From Desulfobacteraceae bacterium (GTDB lineage: Bacteria > Desulfobacterota > Desulfobacteria > Desulfobacterales > Desulfosalsimonadaceae), in contig JAABUA010000017.1 of NCBI GenBank assembly GCA_011389515.1, positions 1 through 54,667 on the forward strand: a stretch of 54,667 bases of DNA, written 5' to 3'. The notes below the pieces were generated by a model that did not search any database, was not told the DNA's origin, and worked only from the letters and a program-made list of their open reading frames with translations. The position numbers and the translations under genes were made by a program. Below are positions 34,470 through 42,901 of this stretch, in pieces (within the stretch, counting starts at the first letter, position 1; the number at the start of each line of letters is the position of its first letter).

Positions 34470-34937
34470 ATGAGAGTCATATTAAAAGAAACCATTGACT
34501 CCCTGGGAATTATCGGTTCCGAGGTGGATGTTAAAAACGGATACGCCAGAAATTTTCTGATTCCGCAGGGCAAAGCGGTTTTCGCTACAGACCGGAGCCG
34601 GAAACAGATGGAGCAGGAAAGGGTGAAAATCGAACTGCAGATGGCAAAGGAACGTGAAACCGCATCCCAGATGGCGGAAAAAATCCAGGGCGTGATCTGC
34701 CGCATTACCGCCAAGGTTGCCGATGGGGATCGCCTTTACGGCTCCGTAAACACGAAAGACATTGCAGAGGCCCTGAGACAGAAGGGCATTGAGCTTCCAA
34801 AAAGAATGATTTTGCTTGCCGAACCCATCAAGCAGACAGGCTCGTTCCAGGTACCCATAAGGGTATACGAGGGCATAAGGCCGGAAATCACCGTTGAGGT
34901 TGTCTCGGACAAGGCGGAAGAAAAAAAAGAAGCATAG
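34470..34937 (+). CDS. rplI: 50S ribosomal protein L9
   Basis: The protein is 155 residues with the N-terminal RNA-binding signature MRVILKETIDSLG, GYARNFLIPQGKA, then the long connecting helix and the C-terminal domain (RLYGSVNTKDIAEALRQKG). It binds 23S rRNA near the L1 stalk. GGAGG lies 9 nt before the ATG. The C-terminus ends in a short Glu/Lys stretch. Two hairpins follow before dnaB. Confidence 0.97.
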   Translation: MRVILKETIDSLGIIGSEVDVKNGYARNFLIPQGKAVFATDRSRKQMEQERVKIELQMAKERETASQMAEKIQGVICRITAKVADGDRLYGSVNTKDIAEALRQKGIELPKRMILLAEPIKQTGSFQVPIRVYEGIRPEITVEVVSDKAEEKKEA

Positions 34938-34945
34938 AGAAGGGA

Positions 34946-34986
34946 GGAGCCGCAGGCTCCGTAAGGGGCACGGCCCGCCGTGCCCC
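34946..34986 (+). promoter_or_regulatory. Two tandem hairpins between rplI and dnaB
   Basis: GGAGCC/GGCTCC (34946-34960, 3-nt loop) and GGGGCACGG/CCGTGCCCC (34965-34986, 4-nt loop) are perfect. No T-run follows, so they are not full terminators. They may stabilise the rplI message or reduce expression of dnaB relative to the ribosomal genes. Confidence 0.6.
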
Positions 34987-35018
34987 TGCACCGAACGGAT
35001 TAATCACGGTTTTTACCG

Positions 35019-36413
35019 ATGCCCATGAAAAAACAAGGCTCCAGAGCTACAAATGACCCCTCCTTCCAAAAGCTGCCGCCGCAGAGCATCGAGGCGGAAG
35101 AATCCATTATAAGTGCCGTCCTTCTGGACAACAACATCCTTCTGGATATCATTGAAATCGTCACACCCGATGATTTTTACAAGCCCGCCCACGGTAAAAT
35201 ATTTACCGCCATCACCGAACTCTTTTCGGAAAACGAGCCGGTTGACCTGGTCACCCTTGCAGAACGCCTGAAGGTCAGCAACCAGCTCGAATCGATCGGC
35301 GGTGCGGTGTATCTGGCAAAAATCGTCGATACGGCACCTGTGCCCGCCAATGCAAAACATTATGCCAAAATCATTCACGAAAAAGCGGCTTTGCGAAAAA
35401 TGATCACCACGGCAAACGAAATCGTTGTCCGGTGCTATGAAGAAAGCGGTGACGTCGAAGAAGTGATCGATTATGCGGAAAGCATGCTCTTTGATATCGC
35501 GGAGCAGAAGGTCAAGCAAAACATTTTCCCCCTGGGGAAAATAATCGATTCCAACATCGATGCCCTGGAAGAACGCCAGGGCACGGGGTCCATGATGGGG
35601 GGCGTCCCCACCGGTTTTAAGAAACTCGATCAGTTGACCACGGGTTTCCAAAAATCCGATTTGATTATCATGGCCGCCCGCCCCGGAATGGGGAAAACGG
35701 CTTTCGCCCTGAATCTCGCCCGCTATGCGGCGGTAGAAGCAGAAATTCCCGTTGTCATTTTTTCCCTGGAAATGTCAAAAGAGCAATTGTCGCTCCGGCT
35801 GCTTTGTTCAGAGGCAAGGATTGATTCTGCACGCGTTCGGGAGTGCTTTTTCAATGAAGACGACTGGCTCAGCCTGACAAATGCCGCCGGCGTATTGTCC
35901 GGCGCCCCCATTTTCATAGACGATTCAACCAATCTGAGCTCCCTGGACGTCAAGACCAAGGCCCGCAGGCTGAAACGTGAAAAAAATATCGGGATGATCA
36001 TTATCGATTATCTTCAGCTCATGCGGCCGGCAAGGGCCCAGGAACGACGGGATCTGGAGATTTCAGAAATGTCAAGGACGCTCAAAGGGCTGGCCAAGGA
36101 ATTGAGCATTCCGGTAATCGCCCTGTCCCAGTTAAACCGCCGGCTTGAGGATAGAAGCGACAAGCGCCCCCAACTTTCCGACCTGAGGGAGTCCGGTGCC
36201 CTTGAACAAGACGCGGATCTGGTTATATTTATCTACAGGGATGACGCATATAATACAGAGGAAAACAATCCCAACAAAAATATAGCGGAAATTCACCTGG
36301 CAAAACACAGAAGCGGGCCGACGGGAACGTGCAGCCTTGTGTTCAAAAAGGAATTCACGCGGTTTGAAAACATGGCGTACGGCGATTACGGCCAGGGGTT
36401 TGAAACAAATTGA
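35019..36413 (+). CDS. dnaB: Replicative DNA helicase DnaB
   Basis: This 464-residue RecA-fold hexameric helicase unwinds DNA ahead of the replisome. The N-terminal domain (PPQSIEAEESIISAVL to about residue 150) interacts with primase and loader. The C-terminal ATPase has Walker A ARPGMGKTAFALN, Walker B IIIDYLQLM, SLEMSKEQL, and ALSQLNRRLEDR with the arginine-finger region SDLRESGALEQDAD. There is no intein. It is the last gene of the ribosomal/replication cluster, 81 bp after rplI. Confidence 0.97.
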   Translation: MPMKKQGSRATNDPSFQKLPPQSIEAEESIISAVLLDNNILLDIIEIVTPDDFYKPAHGKIFTAITELFSENEPVDLVTLAERLKVSNQLESIGGAVYLAKIVDTAPVPANAKHYAKIIHEKAALRKMITTANEIVVRCYEESGDVEEVIDYAESMLFDIAEQKVKQNIFPLGKIIDSNIDALEERQGTGSMMGGVPTGFKKLDQLTTGFQKSDLIIMAARPGMGKTAFALNLARYAAVEAEIPVVIFSLEMSKEQLSLRLLCSEARIDSARVRECFFNEDDWLSLTNAAGVLSGAPIFIDDSTNLSSLDVKTKARRLKREKNIGMIIIDYLQLMRPARAQERRDLEISEMSRTLKGLAKELSIPVIALSQLNRRLEDRSDKRPQLSDLRESGALEQDADLVIFIYRDDAYNTEENNPNKNIAEIHLAKHRSGPTGTCSLVFKKEFTRFENMAYGDYGQGFETN

Positions 36414-36448
36414 AAAACGGTATGAAAGGATTTGTCCTGTAACAGTAA

Positions 36449-38158
36449 ATGAAAAAACTTTATGGTAATACCGGCGGGCTGAAAGCAACCCAGCTTCGCC
36501 GGATTGAAAATCTGCACCACCACCGCATTTCTCCCGAATCGGTCGTTTCAATGCAATTGACGGAAGAACTCTGCGCACTTACGCACGAAATCCGGCGGCA
36601 GATCGGTCTGCTGATCGACCGTTCCGGAAAACTTGTTACGGTCATCGTGGGGGATCACCGCAAGATCGACATTCCCGATACCAGCGATTACAAGGCGCCC
36701 CCCGGCAGGCTGAAAGGTATACGGTGCGTTCATACACACGTCAAGGAAGAAGAACTCACAAAAGACGATCTGACCGACCTTTCCCTTCTCCGTCTCGACT
36801 TGATGGCGGCAATAACGGTAGCACCGGACGGGAAACCGGGATTTATGCATATTGCCCATATTCTTCCGCAACCCGCAAAAAGTGGGGAGCAGCATCGTTT
36901 ACTGACACCGACACCTCTTTCGGGTCCGGCGTCAGGTCCGGCTGCCGACGTCGACTGCCTTGAACTGATAAGGGCAATAGAAGATGAACTGTCCCATTAC
37001 CAGGGGCTGCGACGGGTCGATACGGGCAAGGAAAGGGCCCTGCTGGTAAGCGTTACCACCCAGCCGAAGCACCACGCCATAGCTTCCCTGGAAGAGCTTA
37101 CGGAGCTTGCCCGCTCGTGCGGCATTGAGGTCATCGACACCGTGCTGCAGTCAAGAAAGAAAATAAATCCACGATTTGTCGTGGGAACGGGCAAACTGGA
37201 GGAGTTGACCATTCATGCCATGCAGTGCGGCGCAAGCCTCATTATATTCGACCAGGAGCTGAACCCTTCGCAGATCAAGGAAATTACAGACCTTACTGAA
37301 TTCAAGGTCATCGATCGCACCCAGCTCATACTGGACATATTCGCCCAGCGCGCCACGTCCCGTGATGGCAAGATACAAGTCGAGCTGGCACAACTGAAAT
37401 ACATGCTTCCAAGGCTGGCAACGAAAAATACGGCCATGTCCCGGCTGACCGGCGGTATCGGCGGCCGCGGCCCCGGTGAAACAAAACTGGAGATCAACCG
37501 GCGGCGCGTTCGGGACAGAATCACACGGCTTGAAAAATCCCTGGAAAATGTAAAAAAACATCGGGGCCGTCAAAAAGCCAAACGAACCCGAAACAGGCTT
37601 CCCGTCATTTCCATTATCGGGTATACCAATGCCGGCAAATCAACACTGCTCAATACCATGACGAACAGTGACGTGCTGGCTGAAAGCCGCCTGTTTGCCA
37701 CGCTTGATCCTTCGAGCAGGCGGCTCAGGTTCCCCAGGGACACGGACGTGATTATCACGGATACCGTTGGATTCATAAAAGATCTCCCCAGGGAGCTTAA
37801 GGTGGCCTTTCGCGCAACCCTGGAAGAACTGGAGAATGCGGATATCCTTCTTCATGTCATCGATATCAGCAATCCGGCGTATGAATCCCAGGTGGAATCG
37901 GTGGAATCGATTATCGAGGAACTTGGCCTGGAGGATATTCCGCTTATACTTGTTTTAAACAAGGCGGACAAGCTGGCGAAAACCACCGTCGACCAAGTGG
38001 CTGCGCAGACCGGCGGATTCCCGATCTGCGCCAAAGACAGCAAAAGCCTGCATCCTTTGATTGACAAAATGGAAGCAATGGTTAATGCTAATGCCAGTGT
38101 CGGCACCGTAACGGTGGACCGGTCGCCGGGACATCCGGAAACAACCGTTTACCATTGA
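36449..38158 (+). CDS. hflX: Ribosome-associated GTPase HflX
   Basis: The protein is 569 residues, about 140 longer than Escherichia coli HflX because of an N-terminal extension (residues 1-180) with TEELCALTHEIRRQIGLLID. The HflX signature ELAQLKYMLPRL and GGIGGRGPGETKLE follow, then the GTPase domain with GYTNAGKST, DTVGFIKDLP and NKAD. HflX splits stalled or heat-damaged ribosomes. It is 35 bp downstream of dnaB. Its stop overlaps the region of the suhB start. Confidence 0.95.
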   Translation: MKKLYGNTGGLKATQLRRIENLHHHRISPESVVSMQLTEELCALTHEIRRQIGLLIDRSGKLVTVIVGDHRKIDIPDTSDYKAPPGRLKGIRCVHTHVKEEELTKDDLTDLSLLRLDLMAAITVAPDGKPGFMHIAHILPQPAKSGEQHRLLTPTPLSGPASGPAADVDCLELIRAIEDELSHYQGLRRVDTGKERALLVSVTTQPKHHAIASLEELTELARSCGIEVIDTVLQSRKKINPRFVVGTGKLEELTIHAMQCGASLIIFDQELNPSQIKEITDLTEFKVIDRTQLILDIFAQRATSRDGKIQVELAQLKYMLPRLATKNTAMSRLTGGIGGRGPGETKLEINRRRVRDRITRLEKSLENVKKHRGRQKAKRTRNRLPVISIIGYTNAGKSTLLNTMTNSDVLAESRLFATLDPSSRRLRFPRDTDVIITDTVGFIKDLPRELKVAFRATLEELENADILLHVIDISNPAYESQVESVESIIEELGLEDIPLILVLNKADKLAKTTVDQVAAQTGGFPICAKDSKSLHPLIDKMEAMVNANASVGTVTVDRSPGHPETTVYH

Positions 38159-38199
38159 GCAATGACCGGGAAACAATGCTTCCTGGCAGTGGAATCTGC

Positions 38200-38985
38200 A
38201 TGACGATTGATCTGGAACATGTAAAAAATGTAGGTATCGGTGCGGCATATGGCAGCGCCGGGATATTGAGAAGACACCTGGGACGGCTCAAGGCGATTCA
38301 GAAAAAAGGGCCGAAAGACCTGGTTACTGAAGCGGATCTCGAATCCGAAAAACATATCGTGGATGCCATTCGGGAAAAATTTCCGGAACACGACATTTTT
38401 GCCGAGGAAAGCCGGGAAAAAAACCATGTGGAATCGAATTACAGGTGGATCATTGACCCTCTGGACGGAACCACCAATTTCGCCCACCAGGTGCCGATAT
38501 TTTCCATTTCCATCGCATTTGCCGTTTCCGGAGAAATCCGTGTGGGAATCGTTTTGCAGCCGATAAGCGGAGAGCTTTTTGCAGCTGTAAAAAACAAGGG
38601 GGCATGGTTAAACGATCATCATATAAATGCTTCGGAATGCCGGAGCCTGTCGGATGCGCTTCTTGTAACGGGCTTTCCCTATGATGTCAAAAAAGACAGC
38701 AGACAATACATGACCCGTTTCGAAAACATGCTGAATGCATCCCAGGGAGTCAGGCGCCTGGGCTCCGCCGCACTGGATCTTTGCTACGTGGCCTGCGGAC
38801 GGTTCGAAGGGTTCTGGGAAGAACATTTGCAGCCATGGGACACCGCGGCGGGCGCCCTGATCGCGGAAGAAGCCGGTGCTGTGGTAACGGACTTCTCGGG
38901 ATTTCCCTATACAATCAATAAACGGGAAATTCTCGCGACAAACCGTCATCTGCATGACGAAATGCGCACGATATTGAACTTTTAA
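38200..38985 (+). CDS. Inositol-1-monophosphatase family protein (SuhB-like)
   Basis: The protein is 261 residues from the ATG at 38200, which fits the usual family N-terminus; a TTG overlapping the hflX stop or an ATG at 38176 are alternatives, and none has a strong ribosome-binding site. The metal-dependent phosphatase motifs are EESREK, DPLDGTTNFAHQVP and WDTAAGALIAEEAG. In bacteria such enzymes dephosphorylate inositol phosphate, and SuhB additionally associates with transcription antitermination factors. It is tightly linked to hflX and to the small gene that follows 10 bp later. Confidence 0.92.
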   Translation: MTIDLEHVKNVGIGAAYGSAGILRRHLGRLKAIQKKGPKDLVTEADLESEKHIVDAIREKFPEHDIFAEESREKNHVESNYRWIIDPLDGTTNFAHQVPIFSISIAFAVSGEIRVGIVLQPISGELFAAVKNKGAWLNDHHINASECRSLSDALLVTGFPYDVKKDSRQYMTRFENMLNASQGVRRLGSAALDLCYVACGRFEGFWEEHLQPWDTAAGALIAEEAGAVVTDFSGFPYTINKREILATNRHLHDEMRTILNF

Positions 38986-38995
38986 AAGAGGTGAT

Positions 38996-39190
38996 ATGGA
39001 ACAATTTTTCAAGGACATTGAATATACTGACACGGTGGATTGCTACGGCAGTTTCGATTTCAGCGCGACACTCTGCAGAAAATTCTGCGCTGTACGGCTC
39101 AGATGTGCCGTGGAACAGTCCGAACAGTTAAAAATTGAACAGCTGGAAGACATGATCAGCGCATATGAAGTTTCACAAAAAATTCAGTAA
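38996..39190 (+). CDS. Small hypothetical protein
   Basis: The protein is 64 residues with a good ribosome-binding site (AGAGGTGAT before the ATG). Cysteines occur at 16, 27, 31 and 38 (DCYGSF, TLCRKFC, RLRCAVEQ). The C-terminal half is an amphipathic helix. It directly follows the suhB-like gene and ends before a strong bidirectional terminator, so it is very probably a real gene. I do not recognise the family. A metal site from four cysteines is possible. Confidence 0.7.
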   Translation: MEQFFKDIEYTDTVDCYGSFDFSATLCRKFCAVRLRCAVEQSEQLKIEQLEDMISAYEVSQKIQ

Positions 39191-39204
39191 CCCAATCTCA
39201 AATA

Positions 39205-39243
39205 AAATAGCACGGGCAGCCCATGGGGCTGCCCGTGCTATTT
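39205..39243. terminator. Bidirectional terminator
   Basis: An 18-bp perfect stem (arms 39205-39222 and 39226-39243) surrounds an ATG triloop, with A-rich left and T-rich right flanks. It separates the rightward suhB group from the leftward glcD gene and can serve both. Confidence 0.92.
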
Positions 39244-39277
39244 ACACCCTATCATCCATTTTCTTATTAGCCATCTT

Positions 39278-40669
39278 TTACAAAAGCATTTTCCCAGGGT
39301 TTAATATACCGGCCGGATCAAATGCCCGTTTGATCCGCTTCATCAAGGCGAGCACATCGCCGGAAACTTCCTTGTCCATATAAGGCGCCTTTGCAATTCC
39401 CACGCCGTGCTCACCGGAAAGCGTGCCGCCCAGGGCCAGGGTATAATCAAACACGGCATCTACCGCTTCAAGCGCCAGGCTTGTCTGCCGGGCGTCATCC
39501 CTGTCAAACATGACGTTGAAATGGATATTGCCGTCCCCGGCATGACCAAAACTGACCATGGTCAGCCCTGTTTTTTCGCTCAACTCCCGTATTTTCGCCA
39601 CCATATCCGGAATCCGGCTGCGGGGCACAACGATATCCTCATTGAGCTTTCCGGTCCCATAGCGCCGCAGGGCAGGCGATATGGACTTTCGCGCTTTCCA
39701 CAATAGTGCGGCTTCTTCCTTGCTGCCGGCTGCGTGGATACTGCGGCACGGTGTATCGCCAAGCACGGCAACAACCTTGTCCATCAAAAAACCGGCTTCG
39801 GTTTCCGTTCCGTCGATCTCTATAAGGAGGATCGCCTCCGCATCCAATGGGAGCCCGGCGCCAAGATGCCCTTCCACGCATCGAATCGCAGCATTGTCCA
39901 TATATTCAATGGCTCTTGGAATGATCCCCCGGCGGATGATTTCGGAAACCCCTTCGGCAGCGTCTTCCATTTTGTCATAAACCGCCAGAAGGGTTTTCGA
40001 TGCTTCCGGAAGCGGAAGCAGGCGAAGGGTCATCTCTGTAATCACCCCCAGGGTGCCCTCTGAGCCCACGATCAACCGGGCAAGGTCATAACCGACCACA
40101 CCTTTTGCCGTCCGTACGCCGAAATGCACGATTTCACCGGTCGGCAGCACCACTTCCAGGCCGAGCACGTAGTCCCGGGTTACGCCGTACTTGACCGCGC
40201 TGGCGCCGCCGGCACATTCCGCCAGGTTGCCGCCGAGTGTCGAAAAGTCGGCGCTCGACGGATCCGGCGGATAAAAAAGACCCTTGCGTTCAACCGTCTT
40301 CTGAAAAACCCCGGTGATCACCCCCGGCTGCACAACGGCCACCAGGTTGTCCGTGTCGATATTCACAATCCGGTCGAACCGGGTCATCACCATTGCGACG
40401 CCGCCTTTCACCGGCAGGGACCCACCGCTCATGCCGGATCCCGCACCCCTGGGGGTCACAAAAAATCCGTGTTCGTTTGCAAGCTTCAAAACAGAAGATA
40501 CATCCTGCGCATCCTTGGGGAAAACAACGGCTTCGGGAGGATAAAACCTTCGGGTGGCATCATATGCGTAGCATACCTGATCTTCGGCAAGACGGGAGCA
40601 ATGATCCCTGCCGACGATACTGCAAAGCTGATCAAAAACCTTCGAAGAAAGCCCCATATGCCCGTTCAT
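39278..40669 (-). CDS. glcD: FAD-linked oxidase, glycolate/D-lactate dehydrogenase type
   Basis: The protein is 463 residues. The N-terminal FAD-binding PCMH domain has PRGAGSGMSGGSLP and PPDPSSADFSTLGGNLAECAGG. The C-terminal FAD-oxidase domain has SFGHAGDGNIHFN and SGEHGVGIAKAPYM, the characteristic metal/substrate sites of GlcD and DLD relatives. It oxidises a 2-hydroxy acid and passes electrons to a quinone or iron-sulfur partner. The usual Fe-S partner gene (glcF) is absent here. It is leftward, downstream of dnaA with a 73-bp gap. Confidence 0.92.
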   Translation of the reverse strand: MNGHMGLSSKVFDQLCSIVGRDHCSRLAEDQVCYAYDATRRFYPPEAVVFPKDAQDVSSVLKLANEHGFFVTPRGAGSGMSGGSLPVKGGVAMVMTRFDRIVNIDTDNLVAVVQPGVITGVFQKTVERKGLFYPPDPSSADFSTLGGNLAECAGGASAVKYGVTRDYVLGLEVVLPTGEIVHFGVRTAKGVVGYDLARLIVGSEGTLGVITEMTLRLLPLPEASKTLLAVYDKMEDAAEGVSEIIRRGIIPRAIEYMDNAAIRCVEGHLGAGLPLDAEAILLIEIDGTETEAGFLMDKVVAVLGDTPCRSIHAAGSKEEAALLWKARKSISPALRRYGTGKLNEDIVVPRSRIPDMVAKIRELSEKTGLTMVSFGHAGDGNIHFNVMFDRDDARQTSLALEAVDAVFDYTLALGGTLSGEHGVGIAKAPYMDKEVSGDVLALMKRIKRAFDPAGILNPGKMLL

Positions 40670-40742
40670 CTCTCTGGTAATTATTGCGGCATCGTTTCGG
40701 ACCTGCCAACGGCGGGTTCAGTGCCGATCTTCGATATCCAAC

Positions 40743-42104
40743 CTAAAACTGCCCGGATTCGATTTTTTTCTCGATAATCCCAACCTGCTGGTATACCTCG
40801 CCCTTGCGCTTCATTTCCTTTTCCACGCTATTGATGGAATGAATCACTGTACCGTGCAGTCGATTGAATTTCTTTCCAATATCCGACAGGGACTGATTGG
40901 TGTGCCTTCTGGACAGAAAAATAGCGACCTGCCTCGGCCTTACAATGGATTGCTTTCTGGACTTGGAAACCACATCCTTTACGGAGACACCGTACTCTCG
41001 CCCCACCAGGCGGGTGATGGCCTCCACGGTGATGCTCTTTCTCTGGGCAATGATATTCTGCACCACGTTTTCGGCGAGTTTCAGATCAATGGGAACCCCC
41101 ATCAGACAGGATCTGGATATCACGCTGACAAGCCCGCTTTCAATCTGGCGGACATTGTCCGCAAGCTCGCTTGCCATGTATTCGGCGACATCTACCGGAA
41201 TGTCCATTCCCCTGGAGGCCGCCTTCTGGCGTAAAATTTTGAGACGGGTCCGGTAATCAGGCGCTTCGATTACGGTAAGCATGCTCTGGGAAAGCCGTGA
41301 AACCAAATGATCGCTCATTTTGGGAATTTCAGAGGGGGCATAGCAACTGGAGAAAATGAGCTTTTTCCCTGACTCCAGCAGGTAGTCAAGCGTCAATGCC
41401 AGTTCCATCTGCGTTCGGGTGCGTCCGGAAAGCAGATGCACCTCTTCAAGAAGCAGCACGTCACAGTTTTCCCGATATCTTCGCTTAAAGCTTTCAATGG
41501 TGTTGTTGCGAAGGCTGTGTACCATGTCATTGGTAAAATCCTCCGCGGACATATAATAGACTCTTTCCCGGGGCTGCGAGGAAAGAATTTTGTGGCCTAC
41601 CGCCTGTGAAAGATGGCTTTTCCCCATCCCTGACTTGGAAAGCAGAAACAGTGCATTCGGCTCGGACATTTTTTTGGATGCAAGGGAAAAGGCCGCACGG
41701 TATGCCAGGTCGCTGTTATTGCCGACGACGAAATGATTGAAGGTATAATCCTTGCGAAATTTGCGGCCATTTAACGGTTGCACCCGGACCCCCGGGAGCA
41801 AAAGCTGAGAGGTTTCGCCCTGTTCCTTTATCTCTGAGGACTTTTTTGACCCACCATTGCCGTTTCCGTTAATCTTGAAACAAAAAGTCAAAAGCCTTCC
41901 CGCAGCGCGGCTGAGTTCATTATTGATCAGTGATTCGTAATTTGCCTGTATTCGTTTTTTAATAAAAAAGTTCGGGCAGGATAAAACGATCTGGTTGTCC
42001 TCGCCGGTTTCAAGAAAAGCAATGGGCTCGATCCATAGCCGGTAGAGATTTGAAGGGATTTGTTCTTTAATGGCAATTTTAGCTTTTTTCCACAGGGTTT
42101 CCAT
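40743..42104 (-). CDS. dnaA: Chromosomal replication initiator DnaA, divergent
   Basis: The protein is 453 residues from the ATG at 42104, chosen for GGAG eight nt upstream; an earlier start would add 41 atypical residues. Domain I (residues 1-70) has LWKKAKIAIKEQIPSNLYRLWIEP. The AAA+ domain has Walker A SKSGMGKS (156-163) and a Walker B reading DVLLLEEVH (Glu-Glu at 220-221 instead of the usual Asp-Asp). Domain IV has RPRQVAIFLSRR, but the signature is FNRLHGTV (414-420) where canonical DnaA has FGGRDHTTV. One residue is lost and the base-contacting Asp and first Thr are replaced. It initiates replication or acts as a paralogous regulator. Confidence 0.9.
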   Translation of the reverse strand: METLWKKAKIAIKEQIPSNLYRLWIEPIAFLETGEDNQIVLSCPNFFIKKRIQANYESLINNELSRAAGRLLTFCFKINGNGNGGSKKSSEIKEQGETSQLLLPGVRVQPLNGRKFRKDYTFNHFVVGNNSDLAYRAAFSLASKKMSEPNALFLLSKSGMGKSHLSQAVGHKILSSQPRERVYYMSAEDFTNDMVHSLRNNTIESFKRRYRENCDVLLLEEVHLLSGRTRTQMELALTLDYLLESGKKLIFSSCYAPSEIPKMSDHLVSRLSQSMLTVIEAPDYRTRLKILRQKAASRGMDIPVDVAEYMASELADNVRQIESGLVSVISRSCLMGVPIDLKLAENVVQNIIAQRKSITVEAITRLVGREYGVSVKDVVSKSRKQSIVRPRQVAIFLSRRHTNQSLSDIGKKFNRLHGTVIHSINSVEKEMKRKGEVYQQVGIIEKKIESGQF

Positions 42105-42901
42105 GAAGCAATCTCCATTTTCGTAAAACCGGATGAACAATGAACAAAAATATATATAGATTATCTGCGAGTAACCCGCTTGCGAAAAACCGAAAACAGC
42201 CGAATCATCTGATTGCAATATGTGCAACCTGCTCAGGTATAAAAACGGAAGGTTCTAAGACGCAACATCATTTTTTGAAAGGAATCAAATAAAAGGCAAC
42301 GCTTACCAGAATGACTATTTAAATATTCCGGATCGCGATAATGGTCAAATCAGGTACGCTTCGGTTTGAAGCGGTTTTGAGGATCAGACCTCCCGATTAT
42401 GAACATTGTTATATCTAATGGAATACAAATGCAATTTGAACATCAGTAGTATAACTATTGAACAAATCTGTAATATGCAATTGCCACAAATTTGTAACAT
42501 TTCCGGCATTATTTTTTGCTTTTGGATTTTTCCGGAAATGTCTGTCACCAAACCCTTGCTTTCATTTTCTTCAATTTTCTTTTTTTTTTCAACCCACACA
42601 TGAGAATTTCACGCAAATTCGGGCGAAACAACACCCGCCCCCTTTATATAGTAGTATGAAATAAAATATAGGCACATATTGGGGTCCGGTACCATCCAAC
42701 CCTTTTACCAAAAGGACAGGAACGCATATGACCGGACCTGTATCGCCGCTGAAAAGATGGTGCGCCTTTTCAGGCGGCATAACAGATTGCATTGCTTTGC
42801 CGGGTCGTGGTAAACAAAACAACGCACACATTCCATTTGCGCAGCCGGACATGAAAAGCTATTGAGAAAAACATTGAACAGGGTATTTCAGGAAAGATCA
42901 C
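42105..42901. other. AT-rich spacer upstream of dnaA, possible origin region
   Basis: No gene is supported in these 797 bp between dnaA and the divergent NamZ gene. It is AT-rich, especially at 42380-42680, and contains a repeated ACAAAT[C/T]TGTAA[T/C]AT motif. I find no canonical TTATCCACA box. Origins often lie beside dnaA, so this is a candidate oriC, but the altered DnaA makes box recognition by eye unreliable. Confidence 0.35.
42462..42500. repeat. Two copies of a 15-bp motif, 24 bp apart
   Basis: ACAAATCTGTAATAT (42462-42476) and ACAAATTTGTAACAT (42486-42500) differ at two positions. The second contains the palindrome ACAAATTTGT. They lie in the dnaA upstream spacer and may be binding sites for a regulator or for DnaA itself. 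Confidence 0.55.

Noticed and set aside
42105..42227. 41-residue N-terminal extension of DnaA
   Set aside because: It precedes a good ribosome-binding site and a canonical DnaA N-terminus, and its composition is atypical.
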